From Streptomyces sp. NBC_00539 (lineage in GTDB: Bacteria; Actinomycetota; Actinomycetes; Streptomycetales; Streptomycetaceae): a stretch of DNA of 64,000 bases. Under the pieces are notes generated by a model that saw only the letters and a list, made by a program, of their open reading frames with translations, did no database searches and had not been told where the DNA came from. Positions 40,101 through 48,456 of the stretch are shown one piece after another. The translations under genes were made by a program, and so were the position numbers. Within the stretch, counting starts at the first letter, position 1, and every line of letters starts with the position of its first letter. The stretch lies in contig NZ_CP107811.1 of the NCBI RefSeq assembly GCF_036346105.1, forward strand, positions 1,054,001-1,118,000, written 5' to 3'.

Positions 40101-41638
40101 GCTTCGGCCGCCTGCTGGGCGTCGGAGGCGAGGGCGACGGCCCGGTGCGGGTGAAGGGTGCGGCGGCGTGCGGCTGTCCACGCGGCGTCGTAGAAGCCCT
40201 CCGGGCCCTCCTCTCGCAGCCGCTGGGCCATGCCGGCGGCCGCGGCTTCCAGCGCCTCGGGGGTACGGGCCGAGACCACCACCGGAAGCAGGCCGCCGTG
40301 TTGCAGCACGGGTGCGCCGGGCGCGGGAGCCGACGGCGCGGCGGCGAGGACGGCGTGTGCGTTGGAGCCGCCGAAGCCAAAGGAATTGACGCCGACCACC
40401 GGCCGCTGCTTGTCCAGGGGCCTGTCCTCGGTGCAGGGGTCGAGTTTCCAGCCGTGGAAGTCGATGTGGGGGCTCAGCGGCTGGGCGTGCAGGGTTGCCG
40501 GGATGTGGCGGTGGCGCAGGACGAGCAGGGCCTTGAGCAGCCCGGCCATACCGGAGGCGGCCTCCAGGTGGCCGGTGTTGCTCTTGACCGATCCGATCGG
40601 CAGGGGCGCGACCGTGCGGCGGGCGCCCAAGGCCCGGCCGATGGCGTCACACTCGATCGGGTCGCCCACCGGGGTGCCGGTGCCATGGGCTTCGAAGTAC
40701 GAGAGGTCGTCGGCCGTCACGCGGGCCTGGGCGTAGACCTGCTCCAGGAGCACCGCCTGTGCCTCGGCACTGGGAAGGGCCAGCCCGGTGGTACTGCCGT
40801 CGCTGTTCACGCCGCTCGCCAGGATCACCCCGTGGATGCGGTCGCCGTCCGCGAGGGCGTCGGTCAGCAGCTTGAGCGCCACCACGCCGCCGCCTTCGGC
40901 GCGCACGTAGCCGTCGGCCTCAGCTGAGAAAACCCGGCAACGGCCGGTGGGCGACAGCATGGAGGCGGCGGAGAACCCGGTGAAGCCGAAGGGGCTGAGC
41001 AGGACGCTCACTCCGCCGGCCAGCGCCATGCGAGTCCGGCCCGCCCGCAGGGTCTCGCAGGCCTGGTGCAGGGCGGTCAGCGCCGACGAGCAGGCGGTGT
41101 CCACCGTCATGCTCGGCCCGTGCCAGTCGAGCAGGTGGGAGATGCGGTTGGCGGCGTTGGTGGCCGCGAGACCAGCCATCGTGTACGCGTTGGGGGCGTC
41201 CGCGCCGGATGCTTGCAGGTCGGCGTAGTCGTGGCTCGACATGCCGACGAACACCGCCGTGTCGGAGCCGGCGGTCGCGACCTGGTCGATGCCGGCGTCG
41301 TCCAGGGCCTCGACCGCCATCTCCAGCAGCAGCCGGTGCTGCGGATCCATGCGCGCCGCCTCGCGCGGCGAGATCCGCTGGAAGTAGCCGGTGTCGAAAC
41401 CGGTCACGTCCTCCAGGAACCCTCCTGCGGCCGTGTAGCTCTTGTTGCTCTTGCGCCGCTTGGTGTCGACGAACCGTTCGGGATCGAAACGGTCGGGCGG
41501 TACCTCGCCCACCAGGTCGCGTCCCTCCCGCAGCGCCTCCCACAGGCCGTCCAATCCGGAGATACCGCCCGGCAATCGGCAGGAGAGACCTACGATCGCC
41601 ACGGCCTGCCTGTCGGGGTTTGCGGGGGCGACGGTCAC
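34163..41638 (-). CDS. Highly reducing type I PKS: KS-AT-DH-cMT-ER-KR-ACP (PKS1)
   Basis: The 2491-residue single-module synthase has, in order: KS 10-430 with VDTACSSAL, EAHGTGT and SNTGHLEAA; AT 525-840 with GHSVGE and YAFHS, which suggests malonyl-CoA; DH 900-1180 with HQVAGAVVMP and DGALQ; C-methyltransferase 1330-1560 with ILEVGAGTGSS; ER 1820-2110 with LIHGAAGGIG; KR 2130-2310 with TGGLSGLG and Tyr-Asn in NYTAAN; ACP 2410-2480 with GLDSL. No thioesterase follows. All visible catalytic motifs are intact, so it should build a reduced, C-methylated chain, presumably iteratively. This order is that of fungal highly reducing PKSs and is uncommon as one stand-alone bacterial chain. I use the GTG at 41638 because GGGAGA lies 6 bases upstream; the frame is open to 41758. 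It is divergent from the 42156 gene set. Confidence 0.93.
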   Translation of the reverse strand: MTVAPANPDRQAVAIVGLSCRLPGGISGLDGLWEALREGRDLVGEVPPDRFDPERFVDTKRRKSNKSYTAAGGFLEDVTGFDTGYFQRISPREAARMDPQHRLLLEMAVEALDDAGIDQVATAGSDTAVFVGMSSHDYADLQASGADAPNAYTMAGLAATNAANRISHLLDWHGPSMTVDTACSSALTALHQACETLRAGRTRMALAGGVSVLLSPFGFTGFSAASMLSPTGRCRVFSAEADGYVRAEGGGVVALKLLTDALADGDRIHGVILASGVNSDGSTTGLALPSAEAQAVLLEQVYAQARVTADDLSYFEAHGTGTPVGDPIECDAIGRALGARRTVAPLPIGSVKSNTGHLEAASGMAGLLKALLVLRHRHIPATLHAQPLSPHIDFHGWKLDPCTEDRPLDKQRPVVGVNSFGFGGSNAHAVLAAAPSAPAPGAPVLQHGGLLPVVVSARTPEALEAAAAGMAQRLREEGPEGFYDAAWTAARRRTLHPHRAVALASDAQQAAEALEAVGQGAHPLPAATATGQAVTDGRVVFAFSGNGSQWAGMGADLLREEPVFRAALTRVDDALKPHLGWSVREEMAGADPARILATEVAQPLLFAFQIGLVELLKARGIRPAAVLGHSVGEIAAAHVAGALDLPTAARVVAERSRAQAATRGQGRMAAIGLSAEEAAKELAPYAGTLEIAAVNGDQDVTVCGPEEELRALGRDLDLRAVFFRMLELDYAFHSRAMDAIQGALLDSLEGLRPAATGIPFVSTVTGTTCPGEDLGAGYWWRNVREPVLFGPALHTLLDDGYDTFVDIGPHPVLRPYLRKATKDLERPALIAGTCARAVPGPAAVDTAAAQLLAAGARAHWDAFFPHPGRTADLPAYPWQRERHWRGDPQWWLRVTGETTPVQHPLLGARVSVQHPAWSNLVEPTRLPWLTDHQVAGAVVMPATAYLEMALAAGRLVHDAPVEVNHLLITRALDLPWDDDTTDLRVQVSLHEPDQALEIAARTGDDLPWQPYARARVRRLLASAPASVDLTALRGRLHTRLDAAEHYARARRAGLAYGPAFKVLTDLRLGEGEVLGSYTLTEPADGYHVHPALLDGALQAGGCLTTVDGEYLPFLPVAVEALRLWHTPPQTGLIHVRLRESSPQELCWDITLSDTEGQVYLELTGCRLRRMGNTPTEPVQHLVNVLRAAPSATTPAQPAPLPSPTTLVQACLPHRDRLEHAWRTEGHGVGLQRLRECCSRLTADAFAQLLPPGQVEFDTGDLVAGGTRPQHARLAELLAHATRGLVRQTRPAQEDRPARWHLPETDGPPPLELYQQLVRDFPHQAVEIALFGRCCLHLADVLRGKRDPLTLLFDEPDRHLIEYFYSDAVQPRFHNQLLRALVREQVRTWPSDRPLRILEVGAGTGSSTALLLPHLPAERTTYTFTDLSAGFFPHAKARFADFDFVDYRTLDLNQDPAEQGFTEASFDVVIATNVLHATRDLRATLARITHLLADGGQLLAHETHEPGLLAPCFGTLDGFWDFTDTALRQDSPLLPADAWQPLLRDCGFDEVAQLGHDEPLPDLEYSVLCARRTERAAAGPAPVLPPAVQDTRWLLAGESPDSDLMRTLADALTGTGADVHLAGLDDAPQHWDRLAVDQQPPNTVLLFDAAQSGAGPSQASEQAVTRLGALRALAGPASHLPAGSITNLWIITRPSGIHSAPEQPQVPQDAVLWGATRSLANEIPHLTIRRISLDAGPRPTDDARRLAAELLHPTDEDEVVLTRGGRFVPRTVALRTATDTHDAPAPVPFTLRLHDAGLHPRLTWAPDHPQRPADDEVTIAVEAAALNYRDVMLAVGLLPPGAETPLPDGPALGLECAGTVISAGRTVTHLAPGDRVYALAPRSLSSQVTVNARLVGPIPTGMTFAEAATLPVVYFTVHHALERLAHLQAGETVLIHGAAGGIGLAALQFAQARGATVIATAGTPAKRDLLRMLGVPHVLDSRTLAFAEQVRDLTGGQGVDVVLNSLAGEAIGRSLELLRPGGRFVELGKRDIYASTPLALRPFGNNIAFFGVDAHQLISSRLPQAGTCFDEMAQRITDGTYGPLLHLAYPAARIGEALRALQRSRHLGKVVITFEEPPPLDRTHPPLRLSPDATYLITGGLSGLGAALAHRLVDHGARHLALLGRRGADTPGAADLIQALADRGAQATAHTADVTREADLRRVLDAVDAGPHPLRGVIHAAMALDDAALAELTDERIRTALEPKMLGAAHLDSLTRGRDLDFFAACSSVTTWFGNAYQANYTAANGYLEALSRNRRGTGLPGTTVAWGAIGDTGYAARHGITDMLARLGLDNLTPAEACTALEDAIARDTDVSAAARIDWARIRSMMPAVQTPRLAGLIPAHTPQDDGPDHLRHRLATATTDEAVTLAADAITQVLADILQTDPARLDRDRRLDQLGLDSLMAVEAVIAARRRLGCELPTLEFLNARGITDLARRALIRLGYEAPSQTPPTR

Positions 41639-42155
41639 AGAGTTCTCCCAGTGCACAAGAGGGGGCAGCGTCGGCGCTAGAGGTGATGGCGGTCCGGCGG
41701 TGTGTTTCCGTCGCCGAAGCATCCGCGATCTTACGGAGCGGTGGCACGGCCCTTTCACGCGTTGCTCCGTTCAGGGGAACGCGAGGGGTGATCTCAGCGC
41801 GCATCGAGGGGTACTTCAGCCAGCCAGCGCCCGTGCCTGCCCTGGCGTATTCACCACTGCGGGTGAACCTGCGTAGCGCCTCCACCGGTATCCACCTGCG
41901 GACATGCCGAATCGGGAGGTGGAAAGGCGTCAACCTGCCGCGCGTCGGCCCCCGGAAGGGAAGCGGCAAGCCACCGGTCCAGCGGCCGCCGGTAGGGTCG
42001 CCGTCGTCCCGATACCCGCCCCCAGGGCCCGCCACCTTCGCATCCGCAGGCAGGCGGATCCGTGTCGCCGTCGCGACTCCCGCGCGGCCGGGCGCAACCG
42101 TGCCGACGAAGGCCCACCCCAACGCGGCCACGACGACTTTTCCGGAAGGTAGGCC
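41639..42155. promoter_or_regulatory. 517-base divergent promoter region
   Basis: This spacer separates PKS1 from the rightward gene set and should hold both promoters. I see no gene in it and could not place -10/-35 boxes or operators with confidence. The only conserved element is CTGGGAGAAC directly before the PKS1 start, which also occurs before an alternative start of PKS2. Confidence 0.45.
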
Positions 42156-43556
42156 ATGAGCAGTTCACAGGTTGCCGCACCCACCGTCCGCACCGACCTG
42201 ACAGCATGCGACTGGTGGCGTCCGTGCACCGTGCAGGTGATCGGGGAAGTGCCGGCCGGGCAGCCGGCGCTGCGGGCGTTCCTGGACCGTCTGCTCGCCT
42301 CGTTCGAGGTGCAGGGCCACACAGTCTTCGACCGCTCCCATGGCGATGTCGACCTGGTGCTCATGTGCGGGGAGGTCCCGGACGGGCCCGAGCCTCTGCG
42401 GGAGCGGATCCCCGAGGGGTACCCGCCGCTGAGCGCGATGCTGCGCCAGCGCCACGGGCTTCGCCGCAACCCGCGCCACGTCGTCGCCGTGGTCGAAGTG
42501 CCGGAACTGCTCAGTGCGCTGCCCCATGCCGAGGTCGTCGCCACCGCACGCACGGCCATGGGCCGGCTGGGCGCGGCCAAGGTCCTGTTCGTGTCGCGAG
42601 GTGAGACTTCCGGCCAGGTCCGGGAGGTTACCTTCTGCAACATGGAGGGCGGCCACCCCACCGAGGTGGACGACATCGCCGACCGCATGCGCGATCGGCT
42701 GGTCACCGCGGCGTGCGCCCAGCAGGTCGCCGAGGACTACGACACCGTCCGCGACGCCATCACCACCGAGGCGTGGCAGGCCAGCACCACACCCGAGCAG
42801 CTGGCTATCGCGGGCCGCAGGATGGGCGAGCTGGGCCTGCTGTCCCCGCCGTTGAAGGTGTCCGACTTCGTCTCGGAGCAGCTGGCCGACATGTACGAGA
42901 TCTATATGGGGGTGCGGGGCTTCAGCGAGGGCATGCTGTTCGCCTTCGACCCAGACCTCGACTGCCTGGTGGTCAGCGCTTCCGGCTCCTGGGACGTCGA
43001 CAAGCGGTCCCTGACGCGCGACCAGGTCGTCGCCGTCGAACCGCGCCTGGCCGGCGGTCGACGCCTGCGCGTCTTGGCGCCGAGCGGCGTGCTGCCGATG
43101 CAGCCCTCGGTCGAGACGTGGGAGATCTGCGCCCTGATGGAGGCCTGCCCGACCGTCCGCGTCACCAAGGACGCGGACGGCGTGTGGGTGCCGGACCCGC
43201 ACGGGGAACGCGAGGTTCCCCTCATCAGGGCCGGCATCCACGCCCACGTCGGCGTGACCTCCAGCGACGACGCGGTGATCGAGACCGTGGAAGCGGACCG
43301 CGAGCAGTTCCCCTACGGATTCGGCTGCGGCACGGACCTGACCGTCGAGATCGCCCGCAACACCGTCCGCCGCTCCCACGCGGTCAACGACCCGGACGAT
43401 TCGCGCACCTACGTCCGCTGGCCCCTGCTGTACCACGGCGAGATGGCCGTCGAACTGTGGAAGCCCGGCCTGCACTCCCAGCCCTTCCAGGGCCTGCTCG
43501 ACCTGTACGGCACAACGGTGCGGTTCACGCCCGACGACGTCCCCCAGCCGGTATGA
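42156..43556 (+). CDS. Unidentified 466-aa protein of the PKS island
   Basis: I recognise no family. The protein has no signal peptide and no membrane segments, is acidic, and seems to have two parts. Residues 1-180 form an alpha/beta region (VVAVVEVPELLSALPHAEVVATARTAMGRLGAAKVLFV). Residues 200-466 are a second region with FAFDPDLDCLVVSASGSWDVD, EVPLIRAGIHAHVGV and a C-terminal stretch FGCGTDLTVEIARNTVRRSH. The last part is rich in Asp/His/Cys and could bind a metal or cofactor. The ATG at 42156 follows GGAAGG. It is the first gene of a tight rightward set with an SDR and an ABC exporter, 37 bases before the SDR, which suggests a tailoring or release role in the PKS pathway. Confidence 0.75.
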   Translation: MSSSQVAAPTVRTDLTACDWWRPCTVQVIGEVPAGQPALRAFLDRLLASFEVQGHTVFDRSHGDVDLVLMCGEVPDGPEPLRERIPEGYPPLSAMLRQRHGLRRNPRHVVAVVEVPELLSALPHAEVVATARTAMGRLGAAKVLFVSRGETSGQVREVTFCNMEGGHPTEVDDIADRMRDRLVTAACAQQVAEDYDTVRDAITTEAWQASTTPEQLAIAGRRMGELGLLSPPLKVSDFVSEQLADMYEIYMGVRGFSEGMLFAFDPDLDCLVVSASGSWDVDKRSLTRDQVVAVEPRLAGGRRLRVLAPSGVLPMQPSVETWEICALMEACPTVRVTKDADGVWVPDPHGEREVPLIRAGIHAHVGVTSSDDAVIETVEADREQFPYGFGCGTDLTVEIARNTVRRSHAVNDPDDSRTYVRWPLLYHGEMAVELWKPGLHSQPFQGLLDLYGTTVRFTPDDVPQPV

Positions 43557-43593
43557 GCCGAAGCTCACCCTCCCTCCGAAGAGAAGAAGCGTC

Positions 43594-44409
43594 ATGCCCA
43601 CAGCGGTGATCACCGGTGCCACTTCGGGCCTCGGACTGGCCTTCGCCGCACACCTGGCCCGGGACGGTTACGACCTGACCCTGGTCGCCCGCATTGAGCG
43701 CGACCTGGAGAGCACCGCTGACCGGTTGCGACACTCCGGCCACCGGATCACCACCATGGCCGCCGACCTGGCCACCTCACCCGGCAGCCGCCGCCTCACC
43801 GGCCGTCCGGCCCGGAGCGTCCCGGACCTGCTGGTCGACAACGCCGGCATCGCCCTCGCCGCGCCCTCCACCGGCGACCCCGGCGCGGAAGACGGTCGCC
43901 TGCAGCTGAACATCGGTTGTGTGCTGCGCACGACCCAGACCGTCCTGCCCGCCATGATGCGCCGCGGCTCGGGTACCGTGATCAACGTCGCGTCCGTCGC
44001 CGCACACGGACCGACCTGGCTGGCCGGCACCTACCCCGCCGGCAAGTCCCGGGTGCTCGCCTTCACCGAGTCCATCGCCCGCTCCGCGCCGGTCAGAAGC
44101 AGCGGCGTCCGCGTCGTGGCTCTGCTGTCCGGCTACATGCGCACGGCATTCCACGGGCGGGCGGGGCTGGAGGTCGGCCACCTGCCTTCGTGGATGTGGC
44201 TGAACAGCGAGCAGGTGGTCACCGCCACCATGCGCGACCTCGCCACAGGGCGCCCGGTCAGCCCCCCCGGCCGCCGCTACAGGGCCTGCGCCTGGGGCTT
44301 GCGTCACCTGCCCCGGACCCTGACCGCCGCATTCAGCCGGGACCTCGGCCGCAGCCAGCCAATCCTCCCCCAGGCCGGTGTCCCCCACCGTGCGGACACC
44401 GGGACATGA
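43594..44409 (+). CDS. Short-chain dehydrogenase/reductase
   Basis: This 271-residue classical SDR has the cofactor motif TGATSGLG at residues 8-15, LLVDNAGIA (NNAG variant), the Ser in INVASVAAHG and the catalytic YPAGK (Tyr-x-x-x-Lys). An NADP preference is suggested by the Arg after the second strand (LVARIERD). It may reduce a keto group or aldehyde on the polyketide. Its stop overlaps the ATG of the ABC exporter (ATGA), so the two are translationally coupled. Confidence 0.9.
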   Translation: MPTAVITGATSGLGLAFAAHLARDGYDLTLVARIERDLESTADRLRHSGHRITTMAADLATSPGSRRLTGRPARSVPDLLVDNAGIALAAPSTGDPGAEDGRLQLNIGCVLRTTQTVLPAMMRRGSGTVINVASVAAHGPTWLAGTYPAGKSRVLAFTESIARSAPVRSSGVRVVALLSGYMRTAFHGRAGLEVGHLPSWMWLNSEQVVTATMRDLATGRPVSPPGRRYRACAWGLRHLPRTLTAAFSRDLGRSQPILPQAGVPHRADTGT

Positions 44410-46208
44410 CCGTCCTGACGGCTCACGCCGGACGCACCAAAAGGCCCCTCCCCCCACCCGGCGCGGCCGCCGTACCGCGCATCAGCCCCCGTCTCCTACC
44501 CGGCAACCGGACGCTGCTCGCTCTGGCCGCCGTCCTCTCCCTGGCCTCGGCCGCTGCCGGGCTGGCCGTGCCGTGGCTGGCCATGGACGTGACGGACGCC
44601 CTCACCCGGCACCAACCGATCACCCGTCCTGCCGTGAGCATGAGCGCCGCCGTCCTGGGAGCGGCCGGACTTCAGGCCCTATACGGATGGCTGCTGGCCG
44701 GAGTCGGCGAGCGGGCCGTGCTGCGCCTGCGCCGCCAGGCCATGGACCACCTTCTGCGACTCCCGCTGCGTACCGTCCGCGGCGAAGGCGCCGGAAGTCT
44801 CACCGCCAGGGTCACCTCGGACGCCGTGCTGCTGCGCGTACTCATCGAAACTGGTCTCGTCCACCTACCGGTGGCGCTGATCGCCACCGCGGCCACGCTC
44901 ACCGCCATGGCCGTCCTCGACCCGGTACTCACCCTGATCGCCGCCGGCGCCTACGGCCTGGCCTGCGCCTGCATCGCCCTGATGACGGCTCGCATGAAAC
45001 GCCTCGCCGGCGCCCAGCAGCGCGCCCTCGGACAACTCGCCCAAGCTCTCACGGCCCACCTCACCGCGCTCATCACCGTGAAGGCCTGCCGCTATGAGGC
45101 CGTGGCGTCACGGAAGCTCGGACACGCGGCGGCCGACGTACGCGCCGCATGCCTGCCCGCCTCCCGTCTCCAATGTCTCACCGGCCCGGTCGTGAGCCTG
45201 GGCCAGCAGGTCGCGGTCCTGGCCGTCGCCCTGGCCGCAGGGCAGCGGATCACGCACGGCGAACTGTCTCTCGCCTCCTTCAGCGGCTTCTTCCTCTACC
45301 TGCTGCACCTCACCTCCCCCATCGCCGTCACTGCCATCGGCATCGGCCACCTGCAGGCGGGGCTGGCCGCGCGTGGCCGCTTCCTTCGCCTCTTCGCCCT
45401 GACGGCGGAAGCAGACCGCACGGCACCACCCACGCCACAACTCCCACTCCCCGTAGCGGAAGCCGTAGTCTTCCACGACGTCACCTTCCGCCATTGCGAG
45501 GGCCCCCCGGTCTTGGACCGTGCGAGCTTCCACATCCCCGCGACCGGCCTGACCGCCCTCGTCGGCTCCTCAGGTGCGGGAAAATCCACGGTGCTGACTT
45601 TGATCAATCGTCTGATCCAGCTCGACGAAGGCGAGATCCGTGTCCTGGGAAGTCCCGTCGACAGCTGGCCGCTCAACGAGCTTCGCCGGCGCACCACCTA
45701 CGTCGACCAACAAGCCACCCTGGTGGAAGGCACCGTCCGCGAGAATCTCCAACTCGGCGTGACGAGGCCGGTCAGCGACGAAGAACTACTGGACGCACTG
45801 GAGACGGTCGGCCTGCGCCAGGCCGTCCTGTGTCTCCCACAGGCCCTCGACACCACCCTCGGCCGCGACCAGGACCTTTCCGGCGGCCAACGCCAACGCC
45901 TGGCCGTGGCCCGGACCCTTCTCACCGACAGCGAGATCGTCCTGCTCGACGAGCCGAACTCCCAACTGGACGGCAGCAGCGAACGCCGCATCACCCGAGC
46001 CATCGGTGACCTGGCAGCCACCCGTTGCGTCATCGTCGCAAGCCACCGGCTGTCCACCGTCCACAACGCCCGGCACGTCATCCTGATCGGAGAGGACGGA
46101 ACAGTTATCACCGGCAGCCACGAAGACCTCCTCGCCACCAACGGCCACTACAGAGAACTCGTCGCCGCCGAATACGCAAGAGACCCCTCCGACCACCACC
46201 CGTTCTGA
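44406..46208 (+). CDS. ABC exporter, fused membrane and ATPase domains
   Basis: The 600-residue half-transporter has an N-terminal membrane domain with about six helices (residues 30-330) and a C-terminal nucleotide-binding domain with Walker A GSSGAGKST, signature LSGGQRQRLAVARTLL, Walker B EIVLLDEP and the H-loop ASHRLS. It would act as a homodimer or pair with a partner; the broken paralogue at 49549-50724 is an obvious former partner or duplicate. The start overlaps the SDR stop. Likely role: export of the polyketide product or of a lipid carrying it. Confidence 0.93.
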   Translation: MTVLTAHAGRTKRPLPPPGAAAVPRISPRLLPGNRTLLALAAVLSLASAAAGLAVPWLAMDVTDALTRHQPITRPAVSMSAAVLGAAGLQALYGWLLAGVGERAVLRLRRQAMDHLLRLPLRTVRGEGAGSLTARVTSDAVLLRVLIETGLVHLPVALIATAATLTAMAVLDPVLTLIAAGAYGLACACIALMTARMKRLAGAQQRALGQLAQALTAHLTALITVKACRYEAVASRKLGHAAADVRAACLPASRLQCLTGPVVSLGQQVAVLAVALAAGQRITHGELSLASFSGFFLYLLHLTSPIAVTAIGIGHLQAGLAARGRFLRLFALTAEADRTAPPTPQLPLPVAEAVVFHDVTFRHCEGPPVLDRASFHIPATGLTALVGSSGAGKSTVLTLINRLIQLDEGEIRVLGSPVDSWPLNELRRRTTYVDQQATLVEGTVRENLQLGVTRPVSDEELLDALETVGLRQAVLCLPQALDTTLGRDQDLSGGQRQRLAVARTLLTDSEIVLLDEPNSQLDGSSERRITRAIGDLAATRCVIVASHRLSTVHNARHVILIGEDGTVITGSHEDLLATNGHYRELVAAEYARDPSDHHPF

Positions 46209-46244
46209 CCGCTACCGGTCGCTTCAACTATGAGGACACGGTCC

Positions 46245-47213
46245 ATGGCCAAGTACTCCCTGTCGAACAAGACCGTGCTCATCACCGGTGCCGCCGGCGG
46301 TATCGGCGCGGCCGGCGCACGAGCACTGCACGCTCGTGGAGCCAACCTGGTTCTTGTCGGCCGCAACGCCTCCTCGGTCGCAGACCTTGCACGTGAGTTG
46401 GGAGAGGAACGAGTGCTCTCCCTGGGTGTGGACGTCACCGATCGGTCGGCCTTGCAGAACGCTGTGGCTTGCACCGTCGAGCGGTTCGGCGCGCTCGACG
46501 TCGTCTTCGCCAACGCGGGGGTCGCACCCGACCTTCCCGCCACCATCGCCACCGTCGATCCTGAGCTGTTCGAGCGCATCATCGCGGTGAACCTGCTGGG
46601 TGTGTGGCGCACGGTGCGAGCGGCTCTGCCGCAGATCATCGCGAATCGCGGCCACATCCTGGTCACCTCGTCCATCTACGCTTACGTCAACGGCGCCGTT
46701 AACGCCCCCTACGCGGCGTCCAAGGCCGCAATCGAGCAGTTCACGCGTGCTCTGCGCGTGGAACTGGCCATGCATGGGGCCACCGCGGGTGTCCTCTATC
46801 CGGGGTGGGTGGAGTCCGCGATGAGCAGGCCTGCCTTCGGGGGCGACGCTCTCACGACCAGGATGCGCGAGGTCGCCTTTCCTCGCCCCCTCGCTGTCGC
46901 GATCAGTCCTGAAGCAGTGGCACGCCGGGTGGCCCGGGGAATCGAGCGACGTGCGGCAAGCATCACCGTTCCTCACCGCTGGCACCCGGTCGGGATCCTG
47001 CGCGGCATTGTCAATCCCGTCTCGGACCGGCTCCTGACCCGGCACACCAGGCTCCAGCCGCTTCTGCGGGCGCTTGAAAACAGCGCACGCGACGGAGCTG
47101 CAGGAGACCGCGCCGGCGCTGCCGCAGGTCATGAACTGTGCGGCGCACAGAGGGAGCTTGATGCCCGGAAACCGTTGGCGGGTCTTGAGCGCGAGTATCG
47201 AGGTGGCCGATGA
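46245..47213 (+). CDS. Short-chain dehydrogenase/reductase with extended C-terminus
   Basis: This 322-residue classical SDR has TGAAGGIG near the N-terminus, VFANAGVA, catalytic Ser in LVTSSIYAY and YAASK. The long C-terminal part (SPEAVARRVARGIERRAASITVPHRWHPVG) is typical of SDRs that act on lipid-like substrates. The last 45 residues (ENSARDGAAGDRAGAAAGHE...) are low-complexity and may be read-through into decayed sequence downstream. I use the ATG at 46245, with GAGGAC eight bases upstream. It follows the ABC exporter by 36 bases. Confidence 0.88.
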   Translation: MAKYSLSNKTVLITGAAGGIGAAGARALHARGANLVLVGRNASSVADLARELGEERVLSLGVDVTDRSALQNAVACTVERFGALDVVFANAGVAPDLPATIATVDPELFERIIAVNLLGVWRTVRAALPQIIANRGHILVTSSIYAYVNGAVNAPYAASKAAIEQFTRALRVELAMHGATAGVLYPGWVESAMSRPAFGGDALTTRMREVAFPRPLAVAISPEAVARRVARGIERRAASITVPHRWHPVGILRGIVNPVSDRLLTRHTRLQPLLRALENSARDGAAGDRAGAAAGHELCGAQRELDARKPLAGLEREYRGGR

Positions 47214-47329
47214 TGCGGCCCACGGCCGCCTGGGACACGCCGAGCACTCCGGCGATCACTCGAAGCATTCAAGGAATCACTGTACGTTTGGTCACTCCGA
47301 AAACGGGTGCATGCCGCTGGCTTGGCCGA

Positions 47330-48060
47330 CGGTTGTGCGTCAGCGGGAGCATCACACGCCAGTGGATTGCGCTTGCGCCGGCCTTGTGCGCGCGTCTGGC
47401 GCGGGAAGTCGATGAAGTGGCACTGCGCAGGGGACATCACCCTGGCCGGTGAACGCGACCGACTGTTCACCACCAATGTCCAGGGGCACCGCACACATGC
47501 TGGAGTTCACTGACGCAACGGCCTCCAACTGCCGCCTCATTCACGTCACCACGATGGTTGTGGCCGGCGGATCTGGCGGCGAGCACATCATGGAAGACGA
47601 CTAGTCCGGCAGTGTGCGCGGAGCCGACAGCGTTGCGCTGTCGTCCTACGCCCTAGCGTGGTTGCCGAGCGCCGGGGCCACCCTCTGTCGGCGTTCGGGC
47701 AGATGGTGGAAACGGTCGCTCGCGGCGGTGCACCCGGGATCCCGGCTCAGCGCCCGCGGGGAACGCGGGTGAGGCTGCGGCTACAGGCATCGCCGCAGGC
47801 GACGTTCAGTATCCTGCCGGACTCTTACGCCACAGAGGCCCTGGTCCGCATCGGATGCGACGCGCCACTTGGTGAGCAGGGCGTTCAGACGATTCACGTG
47901 GTGCATCCCCAGCCGACGCACATGAGCCGGCTCGTCGGCGTGGTCGAGGACCACTTTCTGGGATTGCGGATCGAGTGCGTCGATGAGGTTCCCGATCCGA
48001 CCGACACCGAACGGTTCATCGCCGCACATCTGGAAAAGAGCCCCAGGTCAGAGCTGGTGT
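47330..48060 (+). pseudogene. Decayed copy of the NAD-binding-4 acyl/thioester reductase
   Basis: Pieces in different frames match the intact reductase at 48457-49587 in the same order: ALCARLAREVDEV then KWHCAGDITLAGERDRLFTT (intact: VWHCAGSIALTGPWDQLYRT); then HMLEFTDATASNCRLIHVTT followed by MVVAGG and IMEDD (intact: RHVLELARAAGPTTRVMHTS, AYVAG, VREDE); and, at 47870-48040, VQTIHVVHPQPTHMSRLVGV (intact: LVNTCHIVHPRNTPVRMITD). The nucleotide-binding N-terminus is missing. Several frameshifts and a large internal loss make it non-functional. It lies directly upstream of the intact paralogue in tandem orientation, so an old tandem duplication is likely. Confidence 0.72.
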
Positions 48061-48456
48061 GCCGGGGGGAGTCCAACGGTGTAGCGCTGGCACCGAAGTT
48101 TTTCCTCAGCTGCTCTGGGATGGCGTAGTACATGACGCGTCCGCGGGTGAGGGAGGCGACCGCCGTATACGGGCCTTCACCGACCCGAGCCACCTCATGC
48201 GCCGACTCCGATACGGCCTCCGCCAGGTCCAATGCCGCAGCAACATCATCGTCGGATGCCTCACCGGAACAGGACTCAGACCGACGACACCACGACTACA
48301 AACTCAGCTACGCAACGTGACCCACTGACGGAACCACCGATCGATGCACCCGGGTGACCGATGGACTCAGAGATCGTTAGCGGACCGGAGGTGTGCCCGC
48401 GTCACTTCACCGGGCAGGGCGTCCGCACCCCCGTGTCCAGCTTGAAGGTATTCGAT

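Noticed and set aside
47140-47268. Minus-strand piece VIAGVLGVSQAAVGRIIGHL, like a transposase or repressor HTH
   Set aside because: Only about 20 convincing residues, no further transposase sequence and no terminal inverted repeats found.
47894-48232. Minus-strand frame with VARVGEGPYTAVASLTRGRVMYY, which looks protein-like
   Set aside because: It starts on TTG without a ribosome binding site, overlaps the decayed reductase on the other strand, and turns to low-complexity after about 65 codons. Possibly a remnant, but not supported as a gene.
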